64,000 bases of DNA, from positions 6,366,001 to 6,430,000 of the forward strand of contig NZ_VFNX01000001.1 in NCBI RefSeq assembly GCF_006715785.1, given 5' to 3'. Position 1 is the stretch's first letter. Every line of letters starts with the position of its first letter. Shown in pieces: positions 53,336 to 63,214 of the stretch. Origin of the DNA: Streptomyces puniciscabiei. GTDB lineage: Bacteria; Actinomycetota; Actinomycetes; Streptomycetales; Streptomycetaceae. Both the position numbers and the translations under genes were made by a program. A model generated the notes under the pieces. The model was given only the letters and a program-made list of their open reading frames with translations. It was not told where the DNA came from and made no database searches.

Positions 53336-54067
53336 TCACCCCCGGGAGCTGCTCCAGTGCTCCTCGAGGGCGGCGGCGACCTCGGCCGGCTTCTGGATCG
53401 GCGTCCAGTGGCTGCTGTCCAGCCTCAGAAAACGGGTGGCGCGCACGGAAGCGGCCATCTTCTCGCCGAAGTCGACGGGGCAGACTGGGTCGAACGCCCC
53501 CCAGAACACCAGGGACGGTCCGGCCAGGTCCGCCAGATCCGGTTCCCACTCCGCACCGACCGTCAATGCGGAGCGGTACAGCTTGAGAATGCTGTCGCGC
53601 ATGGTCTCGTCCACGCGGCCGGCCGTCTGTTCAGCCAGCTCAGCCGGGACCTGGAGGTTGTCGGTCAGGTCCTTGGCGAACGCGCCGGGGTCGTACTCCT
53701 TGGCCCAGCGGTCGCCCGCGACCGGGTCCTGCCACAGCTTGGCCAGCGGATGCCAGACGTACTCGGCGCTGACCGGACCATTGCTGCCGGCCCACGTGCG
53801 GATCAGATCCGGCCGTACGGAAGCCACGCGCGCGGTGAGGAGGCAGCCCCAGTCATGGCCGACCAGGTCGACCGGCTCGCCGATTGCCTCCAACCGCTCG
53901 ATGAGCCAGGAGACGTACTCCTCCTTGGTGCAGTGGAAGCCCTCGGGGCGCGGCGAACCGAAACCGGGCAGGTCCCAAGCCTCCACGTCGCTGCGGGTCA
54001 GGTGCTCGCGCACGCCGTCCCACACGTGGTGGGTGTCGGGTACGCCGTGGATCAGAACGGCAGGCAT
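53336..54067 (-). CDS. Alpha/beta hydrolase of the dehalogenase/epoxide hydrolase type
   Basis: Protein of 243 aa. HGVPDTHHVWDGVREHL, nucleophile Asp in VGHDWGCLLTARVA, VFWGAFDPVCPVDFG near the acid, and the catalytic His in LDSSHWTPIQKP. An Asp nucleophile points to a haloalkane dehalogenase- or epoxide hydrolase-like enzyme rather than an esterase. ATG 54067 with AGGAG about 8 bases before; the longer upstream frame lacks coding character. A TetR gene lies upstream on the same strand. Confidence 0.85.
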   Translation of the reverse strand: MPAVLIHGVPDTHHVWDGVREHLTRSDVEAWDLPGFGSPRPEGFHCTKEEYVSWLIERLEAIGEPVDLVGHDWGCLLTARVASVRPDLIRTWAGSNGPVSAEYVWHPLAKLWQDPVAGDRWAKEYDPGAFAKDLTDNLQVPAELAEQTAGRVDETMRDSILKLYRSALTVGAEWEPDLADLAGPSLVFWGAFDPVCPVDFGEKMAASVRATRFLRLDSSHWTPIQKPAEVAAALEEHWSSSRG

Positions 54068-54300
54068 GAATGAACTCCTACAAGGATGGATATTCCTATT
54101 GAGAAGCGAAATAACGGCACAGGGCGGGTAAAGAGGTCGAAGCCTCGTGCCGCGGGTCAGGGTCTTCGCTCCCACGTGGACGGGACCGAGTGGCGCGGCA
54201 CTTCGTGCCTGAGGCGTTTCGATCCACACTGGTCAACGAGTCGGTACAGCTGCTCCGACCGGGGTGACCACCAGTACCGCGCAGCCAGGCGGCGTTCCGG

Positions 54301-54969
54301 TCATGTCATGGCTGCATCCGGCTGCAGCACAGACACCACTTGGTCATGCAACACGCCGCGAACCCGGCGTGATGCGGTCTGCGGTGCTACGCCGGCGGCA
54401 ACGAGGCACGCGGTCGCCGCGGCCTCACCCGTGGGGTCCGCCCAGGTGGACGTGGTGTTCTCCGCGGCGAGGGCCAGCATCAGTGCTTCCAGCGCTTGTG
54501 CGAGGACGGGCGCGGGGACGTGGTTCGCGAACACGCCTTCGTGCTGGCCACATCGTATGGCCGCGATGGCCTCTTGGCGGGCAGGTGCCAGGGTGGCGCG
54601 GATGGCCTCCTCTCCGAGCTGGCGGCGACCGAGGGAGATGAGCATGCGGTACTGGTCGCCCACCGCCCATGCCGCCAGGGCCATCCGCGCCATCGCCTCC
54701 AGCGGATCAGCGCCCGGGATGCGTGTCATGGCGAACGCTTGGCGAAGCGCCTGGGCTGCTTCCTGCGCCAACTCGGTGATGAGCGCGTGCCGGTTGGAGA
54801 AGTGTCCGTAGAGGGTGCGCCGCGCGAGGCCGGCCGCCACAGCGATGCTGTCGAGACTTGCGTCGGGGTCGTCCCGCAGTTTCCGCCGAGCGGTGGCGAG
54901 GATGCGTTGACGGTTCGCGCGAGCGTCGCTGCGCTGCGGTGCGCGGCCAGGGGTGTCGGTCGTCTGCAT
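54301..54969 (-). CDS. TetR-family regulator
   Basis: Protein of 222 aa. HTH: SLDSIAVAAGLARRTLYGHF then SNRHALITELAQEA; helical ligand domain follows. ATG 54969 with GGAG about 10 bases upstream. It sits between an alcohol dehydrogenase gene (upstream) and an alpha/beta hydrolase gene (downstream), all on the minus strand, and could control either. Confidence 0.87.
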   Translation of the reverse strand: MQTTDTPGRAPQRSDARANRQRILATARRKLRDDPDASLDSIAVAAGLARRTLYGHFSNRHALITELAQEAAQALRQAFAMTRIPGADPLEAMARMALAAWAVGDQYRMLISLGRRQLGEEAIRATLAPARQEAIAAIRCGQHEGVFANHVPAPVLAQALEALMLALAAENTTSTWADPTGEAAATACLVAAGVAPQTASRRVRGVLHDQVVSVLQPDAAMT

Positions 54970-55076
54970 GGTTCTGTCTCTCCACGGTGGCCGGAAAGCC
55001 GTGGGCGCCGGTGTTCCCTCACGCACCGGCGCCCACTCACCCCTGCCCAGGGTGGCTTGTTGTCCCGCTGACGGCG

Positions 55077-56123
55077 TCAGGGGACGAGGATGAGGCGGAT
55101 CGGGTCGCCGATCTTGTTCTCCAGTCGGTGGACGGCGTCGGCGGCTTCGATGAGCGGGATGTGGTCGGTGATGGAGGGGGCCAGGTCGAGGCGGCCGGCC
55201 GCGGTCAGCTGCACCAGCTCGGAGACGGACTCGGGGAAGCCGCCGTAGTGGCCGCGCACCTGCTTTTGCAGGTAGTTGAAGGTCAGGCCCTCGGTGATGG
55301 TCAGTGGCCGGGGTGTGATGCCCACCAGGATCAGGGAGCCGCCCAGGCCGAGGACCGAGGCGGCCTGGTCGCGGACGGCGGGGACGCCGGCGCAGTCGAA
55401 GGCGAAGTCGAGGCCGCGTCCGCCGGTGGCTGCGCGGACCTGGTCGGCGAAGTCGGGGGCTGCCGGGTCGAGCGCGAGGTCCGCGCCGAAGGCCAGGGCG
55501 CGCGCGCGGGCGCTGGGCAGCGGGTCGACGGCGATGATCGGGGCGGCGCCGACCAGGCGGGCGAGGCGTACGTTGTGCGCGCCGACTCCGCCCACGCCCC
55601 AGACGCCGACGGACTGGGCGGCACGGACGCCGGCGGTGGCGACGACGGCGGCGTAGGGGGTGGAGACCGCGTCGGGGATGATCGCGGCCTGGTCGAAGGG
55701 GAGGCTGTCGGGGATGGGGATGAGGGTGTCCTCGCGGGCGATCACGTACTCGGCCCAGCCGCCGTCGTAGTCGATGCCGGCGGTGAGCATCTGGGTGCAG
55801 GGGCGGTGGCGCACGCATCCTGCGCACGTGCCGCAGGTCTTGCCGGCCTCCAGGGTGACGCGGGTGCCGACGGGCAGGCCGCGCTTGAGGTCGGGGCCGA
55901 GGGTGTGGATCACGCCGGAGACCTCGTGGCCGACGGTGACCGTGTCGGAGTCCAGGAAGAGCGGGGACAGGGAGCCGTCGAGGAGGTGGACGTCGGAGAG
56001 GCAGACGCCGGCGGCCTTGACCTCGATGAGGACCTCGCCCGGGCCCGGCACGGGGATCGGGACCTCTTCCACGGCGAACTTCTTGCTGTCCAGGTGGAAG
56101 CGTCCGGCGAGCATGGTGTCCAT
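55077..56123 (-). CDS. Zinc-dependent alcohol dehydrogenase (MDR superfamily)
   Basis: Protein of 348 aa. Catalytic zinc region GVCLSDVHLLDG and GHEVSG; structural zinc-like cysteines in KTCGTCAGCVRHRPC; nucleotide-binding SVGVWGVGGVGAHNVRLARL. Start ATG 56123 (a second ATG 9 bp on is possible); the ribosome site is weak. It lies 152 bp downstream of the CYP102-type gene on the same strand, so it may oxidise hydroxylated products of that enzyme. That link is inference. Confidence 0.88.
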   Translation of the reverse strand: MDTMLAGRFHLDSKKFAVEEVPIPVPGPGEVLIEVKAAGVCLSDVHLLDGSLSPLFLDSDTVTVGHEVSGVIHTLGPDLKRGLPVGTRVTLEAGKTCGTCAGCVRHRPCTQMLTAGIDYDGGWAEYVIAREDTLIPIPDSLPFDQAAIIPDAVSTPYAAVVATAGVRAAQSVGVWGVGGVGAHNVRLARLVGAAPIIAVDPLPSARARALAFGADLALDPAAPDFADQVRAATGGRGLDFAFDCAGVPAVRDQAASVLGLGGSLILVGITPRPLTITEGLTFNYLQKQVRGHYGGFPESVSELVQLTAAGRLDLAPSITDHIPLIEAADAVHRLENKIGDPIRLILVP

Positions 56124-56275
56124 GAGTCTGCTTTCTATGAGCGGCACCGCCCGATGATCCGGGACGCTGGGTGCCATGGGGTGCGTGAGGGGCTGGTGGT
56201 GGCCGGGAGGCGTACGGCCGGCAGCGGGGGATGCCGCACGCCTCCCGGCGGCTGGGGGAGTGCGCCTTGCGGCGG

Positions 56276-59200
56276 TCAGGCGAAGACGTCCTGCTGGTAG
56301 CGCTCGTCGGCCTCGAGCTGGGCGAGCCACTGCTGGGCGGTGTCGTCGTCGCTGCCGGTCTTTTGGCGGTGGATGGCGGCGAGTGCCTCGCGGACGGCGG
56401 GGGCCATGCGGCGGCCGTCACCGCAGACGTAGATGTACGCGCCGTCCTGGATGGCCTGCCACACCGTGTCGGCGGCGTTGGCGATGGCGTTCTGCACGAA
56501 CCGGGCCGGGTGGCCGGTCACCGCCGAGTAGGCGGTGTGCACCTGGGCGATGCCGGCCTGCTCCCAGTCCTGCATCTCCTGGCGGTAGAAGTAGTCGTGC
56601 TCCGGGTGGCGGCAGCCGACGAACACCTGGGACGCGCCCACCTGGGTGCCGTTGGCGTGCTGTGTCGCCCGCTCCTCCAGGAAGCCGCGCAGCGGTGCGA
56701 TGCCGGTGCCGGGGCCGATGAGGATCAGCGGCGTGGCGGGGTCGGCGGGCGGGGCGAAGGTGGGGGAGGGGACGCGGACGTAGCCGTAGACGACGTCCCC
56801 GGGTTCGAGGCCGGCGATGTAGGCGGAGCAGGTGCCGCGGTACTGGCCGTCGCCGGACAGGGCCGGGCCTTCCAGCAGGCCGACGGTCAGGCGTACGTGG
56901 CGCGGGTTGGCGGACGGGGCGGAGGAGATGGAGTAGAACCGCGGGCGGATGGGGCCCGTCATCTCCAGGAACACCGCCAGCGGCAGCTCGACGGCCGGGA
57001 AGCGCTCCAGCAGGCCCAGGACGGAGATGCGCTTGCCGAGGATCTCCTTGCTGTAGCGCTCCTCGGCCTCCTGGGTGTCGGCGGTGTACGCCAGCAGCTG
57101 CGGCCGGGTCCACGGGCACTCGGTGTACTCGGCGAGCGTCTGGATCTGGGAGCGGGTGGCCACGTCCTGCAGTTCCAGGAACTCGGTGAGCAGGATGCCG
57201 GCGGTGACCGGGGTGCCGACCGGCAGGTGGGTGCGGCCACCGGCCGGCTGGTCGAGCCGGAGCACCTGGTCGTAGTCGACGCCGAGCCGCCTCAGTGCGC
57301 GTTCCACCAGGGCGAGTTCGTTCTTGGCGAAGACGGCCAGGTGGTTGCCGGTGTCGTAGGTGACACCCTCGGGCAGCTCGACGGTGATGGACTTCGCGGA
57401 CGGGCGCGGCGGCTCGATGGCGAAGTCCCACAGGCCGGTCGCGTCGGCCACGAGCTCCTCGTTGGCGACCACGGTGAGCGGGTAGGCCTGCTCGGAGACG
57501 ATGGCGGGGCGCACGTCGGACTCGGTGAGCAGCTGGACCTGGTAACGGGGGCCGCTCGCCTGGGAGGTGTCGGCGGCGTACTCCTCGGCCAGAGTGGCCC
57601 ACAGGGTGTTCATCCACCGCGTGGCCATGCCGTCGAAGTCACCGGCGGCGTCCGCGATGCCGCGCTCGACGATGGGGGTGGCGCCGGCGGCCAGCAGACC
57701 TTCCTCGATCCGCTTGGGGAACGCCTGGTAGGTGGCCACCCACTGGGTGTTGCCCGCGCCCAGCAGCGCGTACCGCACATTCGCCAGCGAGCCCTCGGGC
57801 AGCCCGGCGGCGAGCAGGTCGTCGAAGCGCTGGGCGTTGTCGGGAGCCTTGCCGTTGTAGCTGGCGGCGACAACGGCGAGCAGGCCCTCGGTGGGCAGGT
57901 TGTCACCCAGCTCGTCCAGGCTCACCAGCGTGGTGCCGAACCCGGAGCGCTCGCCGCGGTCGGCGATGGTGCGGGCCAGGTCCTCGCAGGATCCGAGGCT
58001 GGAGCCGTAGGCGACGGTCAGGTTCACCCCGACACCGCTGACCGCTGCCGGCGCCTGCGTGTCCCCGGTCTGCACGTCCGCAGCGCCGAAGACGTTCCGC
58101 TCGTGCTCCTTGCGGCGGCGCACGACCAGTTCGAAGTCGCCGGGCTTGCGCGTCAGCGCCTCCTTGACGTCCATCTTGTAGTCGGCCGTGTCGGAGAACT
58201 TGAACTTCTGCAGCACCAGCGCAAGGACCAGGCGAGCCTCGGTCAGCGCGAACTGCCGGCCGATGCAGGCACGCACACCGTTGCCGAACGGCTTGTAGGC
58301 GTGCGGGTGTTGCTTGGCGCGGTTCTCCGGCAGCCACCGGTCGATGTCGAACTCGTCGGGACGGTCCCATGCCTTGGGGTGGGTGTGCAGGGGACCCTCG
58401 AGGATGTTGACCCGCGTGCCCTTCTTCAGCTGGTAGCGGCCGCCGATGACGGTGTCCTCATGCGGCGCCTTGCCGATCAAAGGGATGGGGGCCCACAGCC
58501 GCAGCGTCTCGTCCAGGATCCGCGGGATCACGTCCATCTGCATGATCGTGTCGTAGTCCGGGACCGTGTCACCGGGCATCAGCCGGTCCACCTCGGCGTA
58601 GGCCTGCGCCAACACGTGCGGGTTGCGCATCAGCGAGTAGGTGGCGAACGACAGCAGACCGCTGGTGGTCTCGTGGCCGGCGATCAGGAACGTCAGCACC
58701 TGGTCACGGACGTTGTCGTCGGTCAGCGCCTTGCCGGTGTCCGGGTCGGTGGCCTCAAGCATCAGACCCAGCAGGTCCTCCTCACCGCCGCCCTTCCCCT
58801 CGCGGCGCTCCTTGATCACGCTCTCGACCAGGTCCTGCATCAGCCGGATGTTCTCGCGGTACTTCCGGTCGTCCGCCTTGCGCAGCTTGGTCATCATCGG
58901 CAGCTCCTGCGAGCGCCGCAGCGACTCGATCAGCGTCTCCAGCAGCGCGTTGAGGAAGGGGTGCAGCTCCTCCTTGTCGAAGGAGTCGAACCGGTAGCCG
59001 AACCCCGACAGGGCGATCGTGTCCAACGTCAGCCGGGTGTAGTCGTCGGTGATCTTGACCCGCTTCCCCTCCCGGCGCTCCCACTTGCCCGCCAAATTCT
59101 GGGCGATCTCCAGCATCTGCCCGAAGTACGCCTTCATGGCCCGCTGGCTGAAGGCCGGCAGCAGGATCCGGTGCGCCCTGCCCCATTCCTCTTCGTGCTG

Positions 59201-59497
59201 GTGCGCGGTGAACAGGCCCGCGTTCAAGAAGTCCCGGACATGGGCCAGCGGCGTCTTGTCGATCTGCTTGAAGAACCGCGTCTCGTCGCTGACCTCGGCC
59301 ACCAGGTCCGGGTCATAGACGAAGACCTGCTCGATGCCGGCGATGTCCATGCCGTAGATGCCCTCGGGGAACTGCTTGGACAGTTCGGCGAAGTACTCGA
59401 ACGGGTTGGTGGCGGGGATCTGCGGCGTGTTGCCGAGCAGGGGGACCCCGCGCGGGGACCGGATGGGGCGAAGGTCGTTCGCGGACTGCGTGGTCAT
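56276..59497 (-). CDS. Self-sufficient CYP102-type P450-reductase fusion
   Basis: Protein of 1,073 aa, the length of P450 BM3 relatives. P450 part: I-helix FLIAGHETTSGLLSFATYSL, ETLRLW (ExxR), heme loop FGNGVRACIGRQFALTEARL. Then a flavodoxin-like FMN domain (VAYGSSLGSCEDLARTIADR, YALLGAGNTQWVATYQAFPK) and an FAD/NADPH part (RFYSISSAPSANPRHVRLTV, LILIGPGTGIAPLRGFLEER, YVCGDGRRMAPAVREAL). It hydroxylates fatty acids or similar substrates using NADPH alone. ATG 59497 with GAGGAG 6 bases before. Divergent from a TetR gene; four palindromic operators lie between. Confidence 0.95.
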   Translation of the reverse strand: MTTQSANDLRPIRSPRGVPLLGNTPQIPATNPFEYFAELSKQFPEGIYGMDIAGIEQVFVYDPDLVAEVSDETRFFKQIDKTPLAHVRDFLNAGLFTAHQHEEEWGRAHRILLPAFSQRAMKAYFGQMLEIAQNLAGKWERREGKRVKITDDYTRLTLDTIALSGFGYRFDSFDKEELHPFLNALLETLIESLRRSQELPMMTKLRKADDRKYRENIRLMQDLVESVIKERREGKGGGEEDLLGLMLEATDPDTGKALTDDNVRDQVLTFLIAGHETTSGLLSFATYSLMRNPHVLAQAYAEVDRLMPGDTVPDYDTIMQMDVIPRILDETLRLWAPIPLIGKAPHEDTVIGGRYQLKKGTRVNILEGPLHTHPKAWDRPDEFDIDRWLPENRAKQHPHAYKPFGNGVRACIGRQFALTEARLVLALVLQKFKFSDTADYKMDVKEALTRKPGDFELVVRRRKEHERNVFGAADVQTGDTQAPAAVSGVGVNLTVAYGSSLGSCEDLARTIADRGERSGFGTTLVSLDELGDNLPTEGLLAVVAASYNGKAPDNAQRFDDLLAAGLPEGSLANVRYALLGAGNTQWVATYQAFPKRIEEGLLAAGATPIVERGIADAAGDFDGMATRWMNTLWATLAEEYAADTSQASGPRYQVQLLTESDVRPAIVSEQAYPLTVVANEELVADATGLWDFAIEPPRPSAKSITVELPEGVTYDTGNHLAVFAKNELALVERALRRLGVDYDQVLRLDQPAGGRTHLPVGTPVTAGILLTEFLELQDVATRSQIQTLAEYTECPWTRPQLLAYTADTQEAEERYSKEILGKRISVLGLLERFPAVELPLAVFLEMTGPIRPRFYSISSAPSANPRHVRLTVGLLEGPALSGDGQYRGTCSAYIAGLEPGDVVYGYVRVPSPTFAPPADPATPLILIGPGTGIAPLRGFLEERATQHANGTQVGASQVFVGCRHPEHDYFYRQEMQDWEQAGIAQVHTAYSAVTGHPARFVQNAIANAADTVWQAIQDGAYIYVCGDGRRMAPAVREALAAIHRQKTGSDDDTAQQWLAQLEADERYQQDVFA

Positions 59498-59575
59498 GTC
59501 TTGCTCCTCTGCGGAGGGGTGGAGGGGGTGGGCAAGGGCGCGCTGCACGGGTCGATGCCGTGGCGCCGTACGGAA

Positions 59576-59703
59576 ACATACGCCGTATGGAATTTGAACC
59601 ATACGCGGTACGGAAAGCGGAGTGCAACCCCGGGAGTCCAGGTGGGGCTGTGGTGAAGCTCATTTCCGTACGGTGTATGGCGCTGATACCGTACGAGGTA
59701 TGG
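59576..59703. promoter_or_regulatory. Four palindromic operators between CYP102-type and TetR genes
   Basis: Sites at 59576-59590 (ACATACGCCGTATGG), 59599-59613 (CCATACGCGGTACGG), 59666-59680 (CCGTACGGTGTATGG) and 59689-59703 (CCGTACGAGGTATGG) fit CCRTAC-N3-GTAYGG (first base of site 1 differs). They form two pairs with 23-bp centre spacing within each pair. The last overlaps the ATG of the TetR gene, which fits tight autorepression. Confidence 0.82.
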
Positions 59704-60401
59704 AAAAGAAGGTGAGGCGTCCCCCGCGGGGAACGAGGAAGAGGGACGTGCCTCTGACGGAGGCCGGGATCTACGCCGCCGCCCTGCGGCTCATCGACGA
59801 GGACGGGGTCGAGGCGCTCACCATGCGCAAACTCGCCACCGCGCTCGACGCGAACCCGATGTCGCTGTACCACCACGTGCCGAACAAGGAAGCCGTGCTG
59901 CGCGGCGTGACGAGAATGGTCGGAGCGCAGTTCCGCACCGTGACACTGGAGGACGCGCCCTGGCAGGAGCGGATCCGTCTGCTTGCCACGGACTTCCGGA
60001 CCCTGGCGCACCGTCACCCGAAGCTGCTGGCGTACTCGTTCAGCCACCAGCCGGACTTCATCCAGCCCAACGACCCGTTCTGGACCGCCCTCACCGCCAT
60101 CGTGGAGGCTGCCGGCGTGCCGCAGTCAAAGGTCTCGGAGATCGCCGCGCTGATGGTCGCCGTCGTCGTTGGTGTCCTCAGCGCCGAACTCAACGGCTCG
60201 CTCCACCAGTGGGCGAACATCACACCCCCCGGCCCCGACGCCGAGGAAGACGGAGCCGCGGATGCAGATCCTGGGCCTGAGGCTGCCGCGCATCAAGGCC
60301 CTGACCAGGACCAAATGTTCCGCCTTGGGATGGACACGCTGATCACGGGCCTCGAAAGCCGACTCACCGGCGATCGTGACGGCCAGGGCACCGACCGCTG
60401 A
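59700..60401 (+). CDS. TetR-family regulator of the CYP102-type gene
   Basis: Protein of 233 aa. HTH: LTMRKLATALDANPMSLYHH followed by VPNKEAVL, then a TetR_C_1-type ligand domain (RTLAHRHPKLLAYSFSHQPD). It is related to tetracycline-repressor-like regulators. ATG 59700 lies inside the last palindromic operator. It is divergent from the P450 fusion; BM3-type genes are classically controlled by a neighbouring TetR-type repressor that senses fatty acids. Confidence 0.88.
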   Translation: MEKKVRRPPRGTRKRDVPLTEAGIYAAALRLIDEDGVEALTMRKLATALDANPMSLYHHVPNKEAVLRGVTRMVGAQFRTVTLEDAPWQERIRLLATDFRTLAHRHPKLLAYSFSHQPDFIQPNDPFWTALTAIVEAAGVPQSKVSEIAALMVAVVVGVLSAELNGSLHQWANITPPGPDAEEDGAADADPGPEAAAHQGPDQDQMFRLGMDTLITGLESRLTGDRDGQGTDR

Positions 60402-60790
60402 CCCAATCATTTTGAGGCGCTGCGCCCCAGGCACTCGCCCCTGAGCCGCGCCCGCAGTCGGGCGATCCCAGGGCTGCGACATGACGGAGCCACCCCCGTG
60501 ACATCGAGGAAGACCGCCCGGCGGGGTGGTTCTACAAGTTCTGCACGGCAGCCCTATGCCGACGCTGCATGCGAAGTGCGCGTGTTCGTGAACCCTCCTG
60601 AGGCGGAAAACCGTCAGCCTCGTCGAACTGCATCACCCGCGCCTCCGTTCACCGAGGCGGGCAGGCCGTCGGCTGCCCCTGCCCGTGAGCGCGAGGTGGC
60701 GCCTCGTACCGCGTGAGCCGTACCTGATCTCTCCATCCGTTCTCTTCTCTCTTACGCCATCCCCCACCTGCTGTCCGGAGAGCTGCCCTC
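60402..60790. other. Gene-free stretch before the efflux pump
   Basis: About 390 bp. A 72-codon frame (60498-60716) is arginine/proline-rich with no domain and is not called. Otherwise nothing recognised apart from the promoter expected for the efflux pump. Confidence 0.45.
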
Positions 60791-62299
60791 ATGTCCCAGA
60801 ACGCCACCGCCGCTGCTCGCGGCGCCGAGACCACACCTGCGAATGCGCCCGACCTGTCGCACCGGCGTCGCTGGTGGATTCTGTTGGTCATTTCCCTGTC
60901 GATGCTGATGGGTGTCCTCGACGGCACCATCGTGAACATCGCCCTGCCGTCCGCCCAGCGCGACCTGGGCTTCTCGGACGCCGACCGGCAGTGGGTGGTC
61001 ACCGCCTACGCGCTGGCCTTCGGCAGCCTGCTGCTGCTCGGCGGCCGGGTCGCGGACCTGGTCGGGCAGAAGGTCACCTTCCTGGTGGGTCTGGCCGGCT
61101 TCGCGACCGCTTCCATGGTGGCAGGCGCGGCGAACGGTTTCGCCATGCTCGTCATCGCGCGCGCCGTCCAGGGCCTGTTCGCCGCCCTGCTGGCCCCGTC
61201 GGCCCTGTCGGTCCTGATGACCACCTTCACCGATCCGCGCGAGCGGGCGAAGGCTTTCACTGTCGCGGGATCGGTCGCCGGTGCCGGCGGAGCCATTGGC
61301 CTGATCCTCGGCGGGGTGCTGACCCAGTACTTGGACTGGCGCTGGACCATGTACGTCAACGTGGTCTTCGCGGTGGTGGCGTTCGTCGGTGGGGCCGCTC
61401 TGCTGCACCGCACGCCGCGCGACACGTCCTCCAAGCTCGATGTCCTCGGCACTCTGCTGGTTTCCATCGGCCTGTTCTGCCTGGTCTTCGGGTTCTCGAA
61501 CGCCGAGACGCACGGCTGGGGTTCGTCGGCGACCTGGGGCATGCTGGTGGTCGGCGCCGTACTGGTTTCCGTCTTTGTGTGGTGGCAGAGCAGGGCGGCG
61601 TCTCCGCTGCTGCCCCTGCGAGTCTTGCTGGACCGTAACCGCGGTGCCTCCTTCGCCGCCCTCTTCGTCACCGGCGCGGGCATGTTCGGCGTGTTCCTGT
61701 TCCTGACCTACTACCTGCAGCAGAGCCTCGGCTACAGCGCTCTGAACACCGGCTTCGCCTTCCTGCCCCTGATCGTGGCCTCGTCGTCCGCCTCCGCCGT
61801 GGCCAACAACGTCCTGGTACCGCGCATAGGGCCGAGGCCGGTGGTCCCGCTGGGCATGGCCATTGCGGCCGCCGGGCTGATCTGGATGACCACACTGGAC
61901 CTGAACAGCGGATACGTGACGCAGGTACTGCCCCAGCTGGTACTCGTCGGCATCGGGCTGGGCACGGTCATCGCGCCCGCCATGAGCCTGGCGACCTCCG
62001 GCGTGGCGGCCGCCGATGCCGGCGTCGCGTCGGCCGCTGTCAACACCCTGCAGCAGATCGGCGGCTCCATTGGCATCGCCTTGCTCAGCACGATGGCCTC
62101 CGACGCCGCCACCGGCTACCTCTCCGGCCGCAACCCCAAGGACCCCGGCGCCCTGGCGCAGGCCGGTCTCGATGGCTACGCCACGGCCTACTGGTGGTCG
62201 GCGGCCGTCTTCGTGGTCGGCCTGGTCGTCACAGCCCTGCTCTACCGCCGGGGTGTGCCCCAGCAGGGCGAGAACGCCGCACCTGTCGTGCACATGTAG
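60791..62299 (+). CDS. MFS DHA2-type (EmrB/QacA-like) drug efflux transporter
   Basis: Protein of 502 aa with 14 expected helices. DHA2 landmarks: MLMGVLDGTIVNIALPSAQR, RQWVVTAYALAFGSLLLLGG, ARAVQGLFAALLAPSAL (motif C-like), and the long C-terminal half ending VVFVVGLVVTALLYRRG-like. It would export drugs or metabolites using proton motive force. ATG 60791 with GGAGAG about 8 bases before. It lies after the TetR gene of the P450 system on the same strand, but a 390-bp gap argues against one operon. Confidence 0.9.
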   Translation: MSQNATAAARGAETTPANAPDLSHRRRWWILLVISLSMLMGVLDGTIVNIALPSAQRDLGFSDADRQWVVTAYALAFGSLLLLGGRVADLVGQKVTFLVGLAGFATASMVAGAANGFAMLVIARAVQGLFAALLAPSALSVLMTTFTDPRERAKAFTVAGSVAGAGGAIGLILGGVLTQYLDWRWTMYVNVVFAVVAFVGGAALLHRTPRDTSSKLDVLGTLLVSIGLFCLVFGFSNAETHGWGSSATWGMLVVGAVLVSVFVWWQSRAASPLLPLRVLLDRNRGASFAALFVTGAGMFGVFLFLTYYLQQSLGYSALNTGFAFLPLIVASSSASAVANNVLVPRIGPRPVVPLGMAIAAAGLIWMTTLDLNSGYVTQVLPQLVLVGIGLGTVIAPAMSLATSGVAAADAGVASAAVNTLQQIGGSIGIALLSTMASDAATGYLSGRNPKDPGALAQAGLDGYATAYWWSAAVFVVGLVVTALLYRRGVPQQGENAAPVVHM

Positions 62300-62317
62300 G
62301 GGGCAGAAAGTGCCGAC

Positions 62318-63130
62318 GGTATCAAGCATCCCGACGGGATGCCCGGCTGGCCCGCGTGGAGCGTCGGAGATCATCTCGGCATGATGCCGCGCCCAGGGAT
62401 CGACAGGTCCTACCTGTCGATCTCCTCGCCTGGCGTGCACTTCGGGGACCACGAGAAGGCCCCCGCCCTCGCAAGTGAGTTGCGGTTCGGTCTCTTCGCC
62501 TCCCTGCCCGTGCCGGACGTCGAGGGCTCGCTCGCAGAGGCCGCCCACGCGCTCGACGTCGTAGGTGCGGGCGGATTGGTGGTGGAACCAACCACCATGC
62601 CCACTACCTCGGTGACCCCGGTTCGAGCCGCTCTGGGAGGAACTCGACCGCCGCAGCGCCGTCGTCCACGTTCACCCCACCTCAGCGCCCCGCGCCGACG
62701 AGCTTGCTCTTGGCCGGCCACGACCGATGCTGGAGTTCCTCTTCGACATCGCCCGCACTATGAGCGACCTGCTCCTGCAAGGAGTCCTCGCCCGCCGTCC
62801 GCGGATCAGCTGGATCTTGACACACGGCGGAGGTGTGCTGCCGCTGCTCGCCGACCGGATGAAACGCTTCCGCGCGCACGTCGGCGGAGGCGTCGTCGAC
62901 GCGCCGAGCGCCGTCCAGCAGCTCGGCCTCCTCTGATACGACGTGGCCGGCACGCCCTTTCCGCGCCAGATCCCGGCCTTCGACGCGGCCATCGGCACCG
63001 AGCGTCTCCTGCATGGCTGCGCCTATTGCTGGACACCCATCGACGCGGTGCTCGCTCAGGTCGCCACCGTCGACTCCGCGCTGCAGCCGTCCGCCACGTC
63101 ACTACCTCACTTCACCACCGGCAACGCCCG
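62318..63130 (+). pseudogene. ACMSD-like amidohydrolase, heavily decayed
   Basis: Pieces of a metal-dependent amidohydrolase appear in successive frames: DRSYLSISSPGVHFGDHEKA, RFGLFASLPVPDVEGSLAEA, FEPLWEELDRRSAVVHVHPT (third frame), MLEFLFDIARTMSDLLLQGV, RISWILTHGGGVLPLLADRM, then a TGA at 62935 and ALPHF-like traces beyond. The N-terminal metal-binding H-x-H part is missing. Related enzymes decarboxylate or hydrate aromatic catabolic intermediates such as resorcylate. At least two frameshifts and one stop. Confidence 0.75.
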
Positions 63131-63214
63131 CAACTTGTGCGGCACCGGTCATGAGCAATTGGGTCTGACGACCGCGGTCGCCACGACAGCACCGCGGTCC
63201 GCGCCGGGACGCCG

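Noticed and set aside
56231..59656. 1,141-codon plus-strand open frame opposite the CYP102-type gene
   Set aside because: Gly/Val/Arg-rich sequence without domains, exactly antisense to a gene with full P450, FMN, FAD and NADPH motifs; a typical high-GC shadow.
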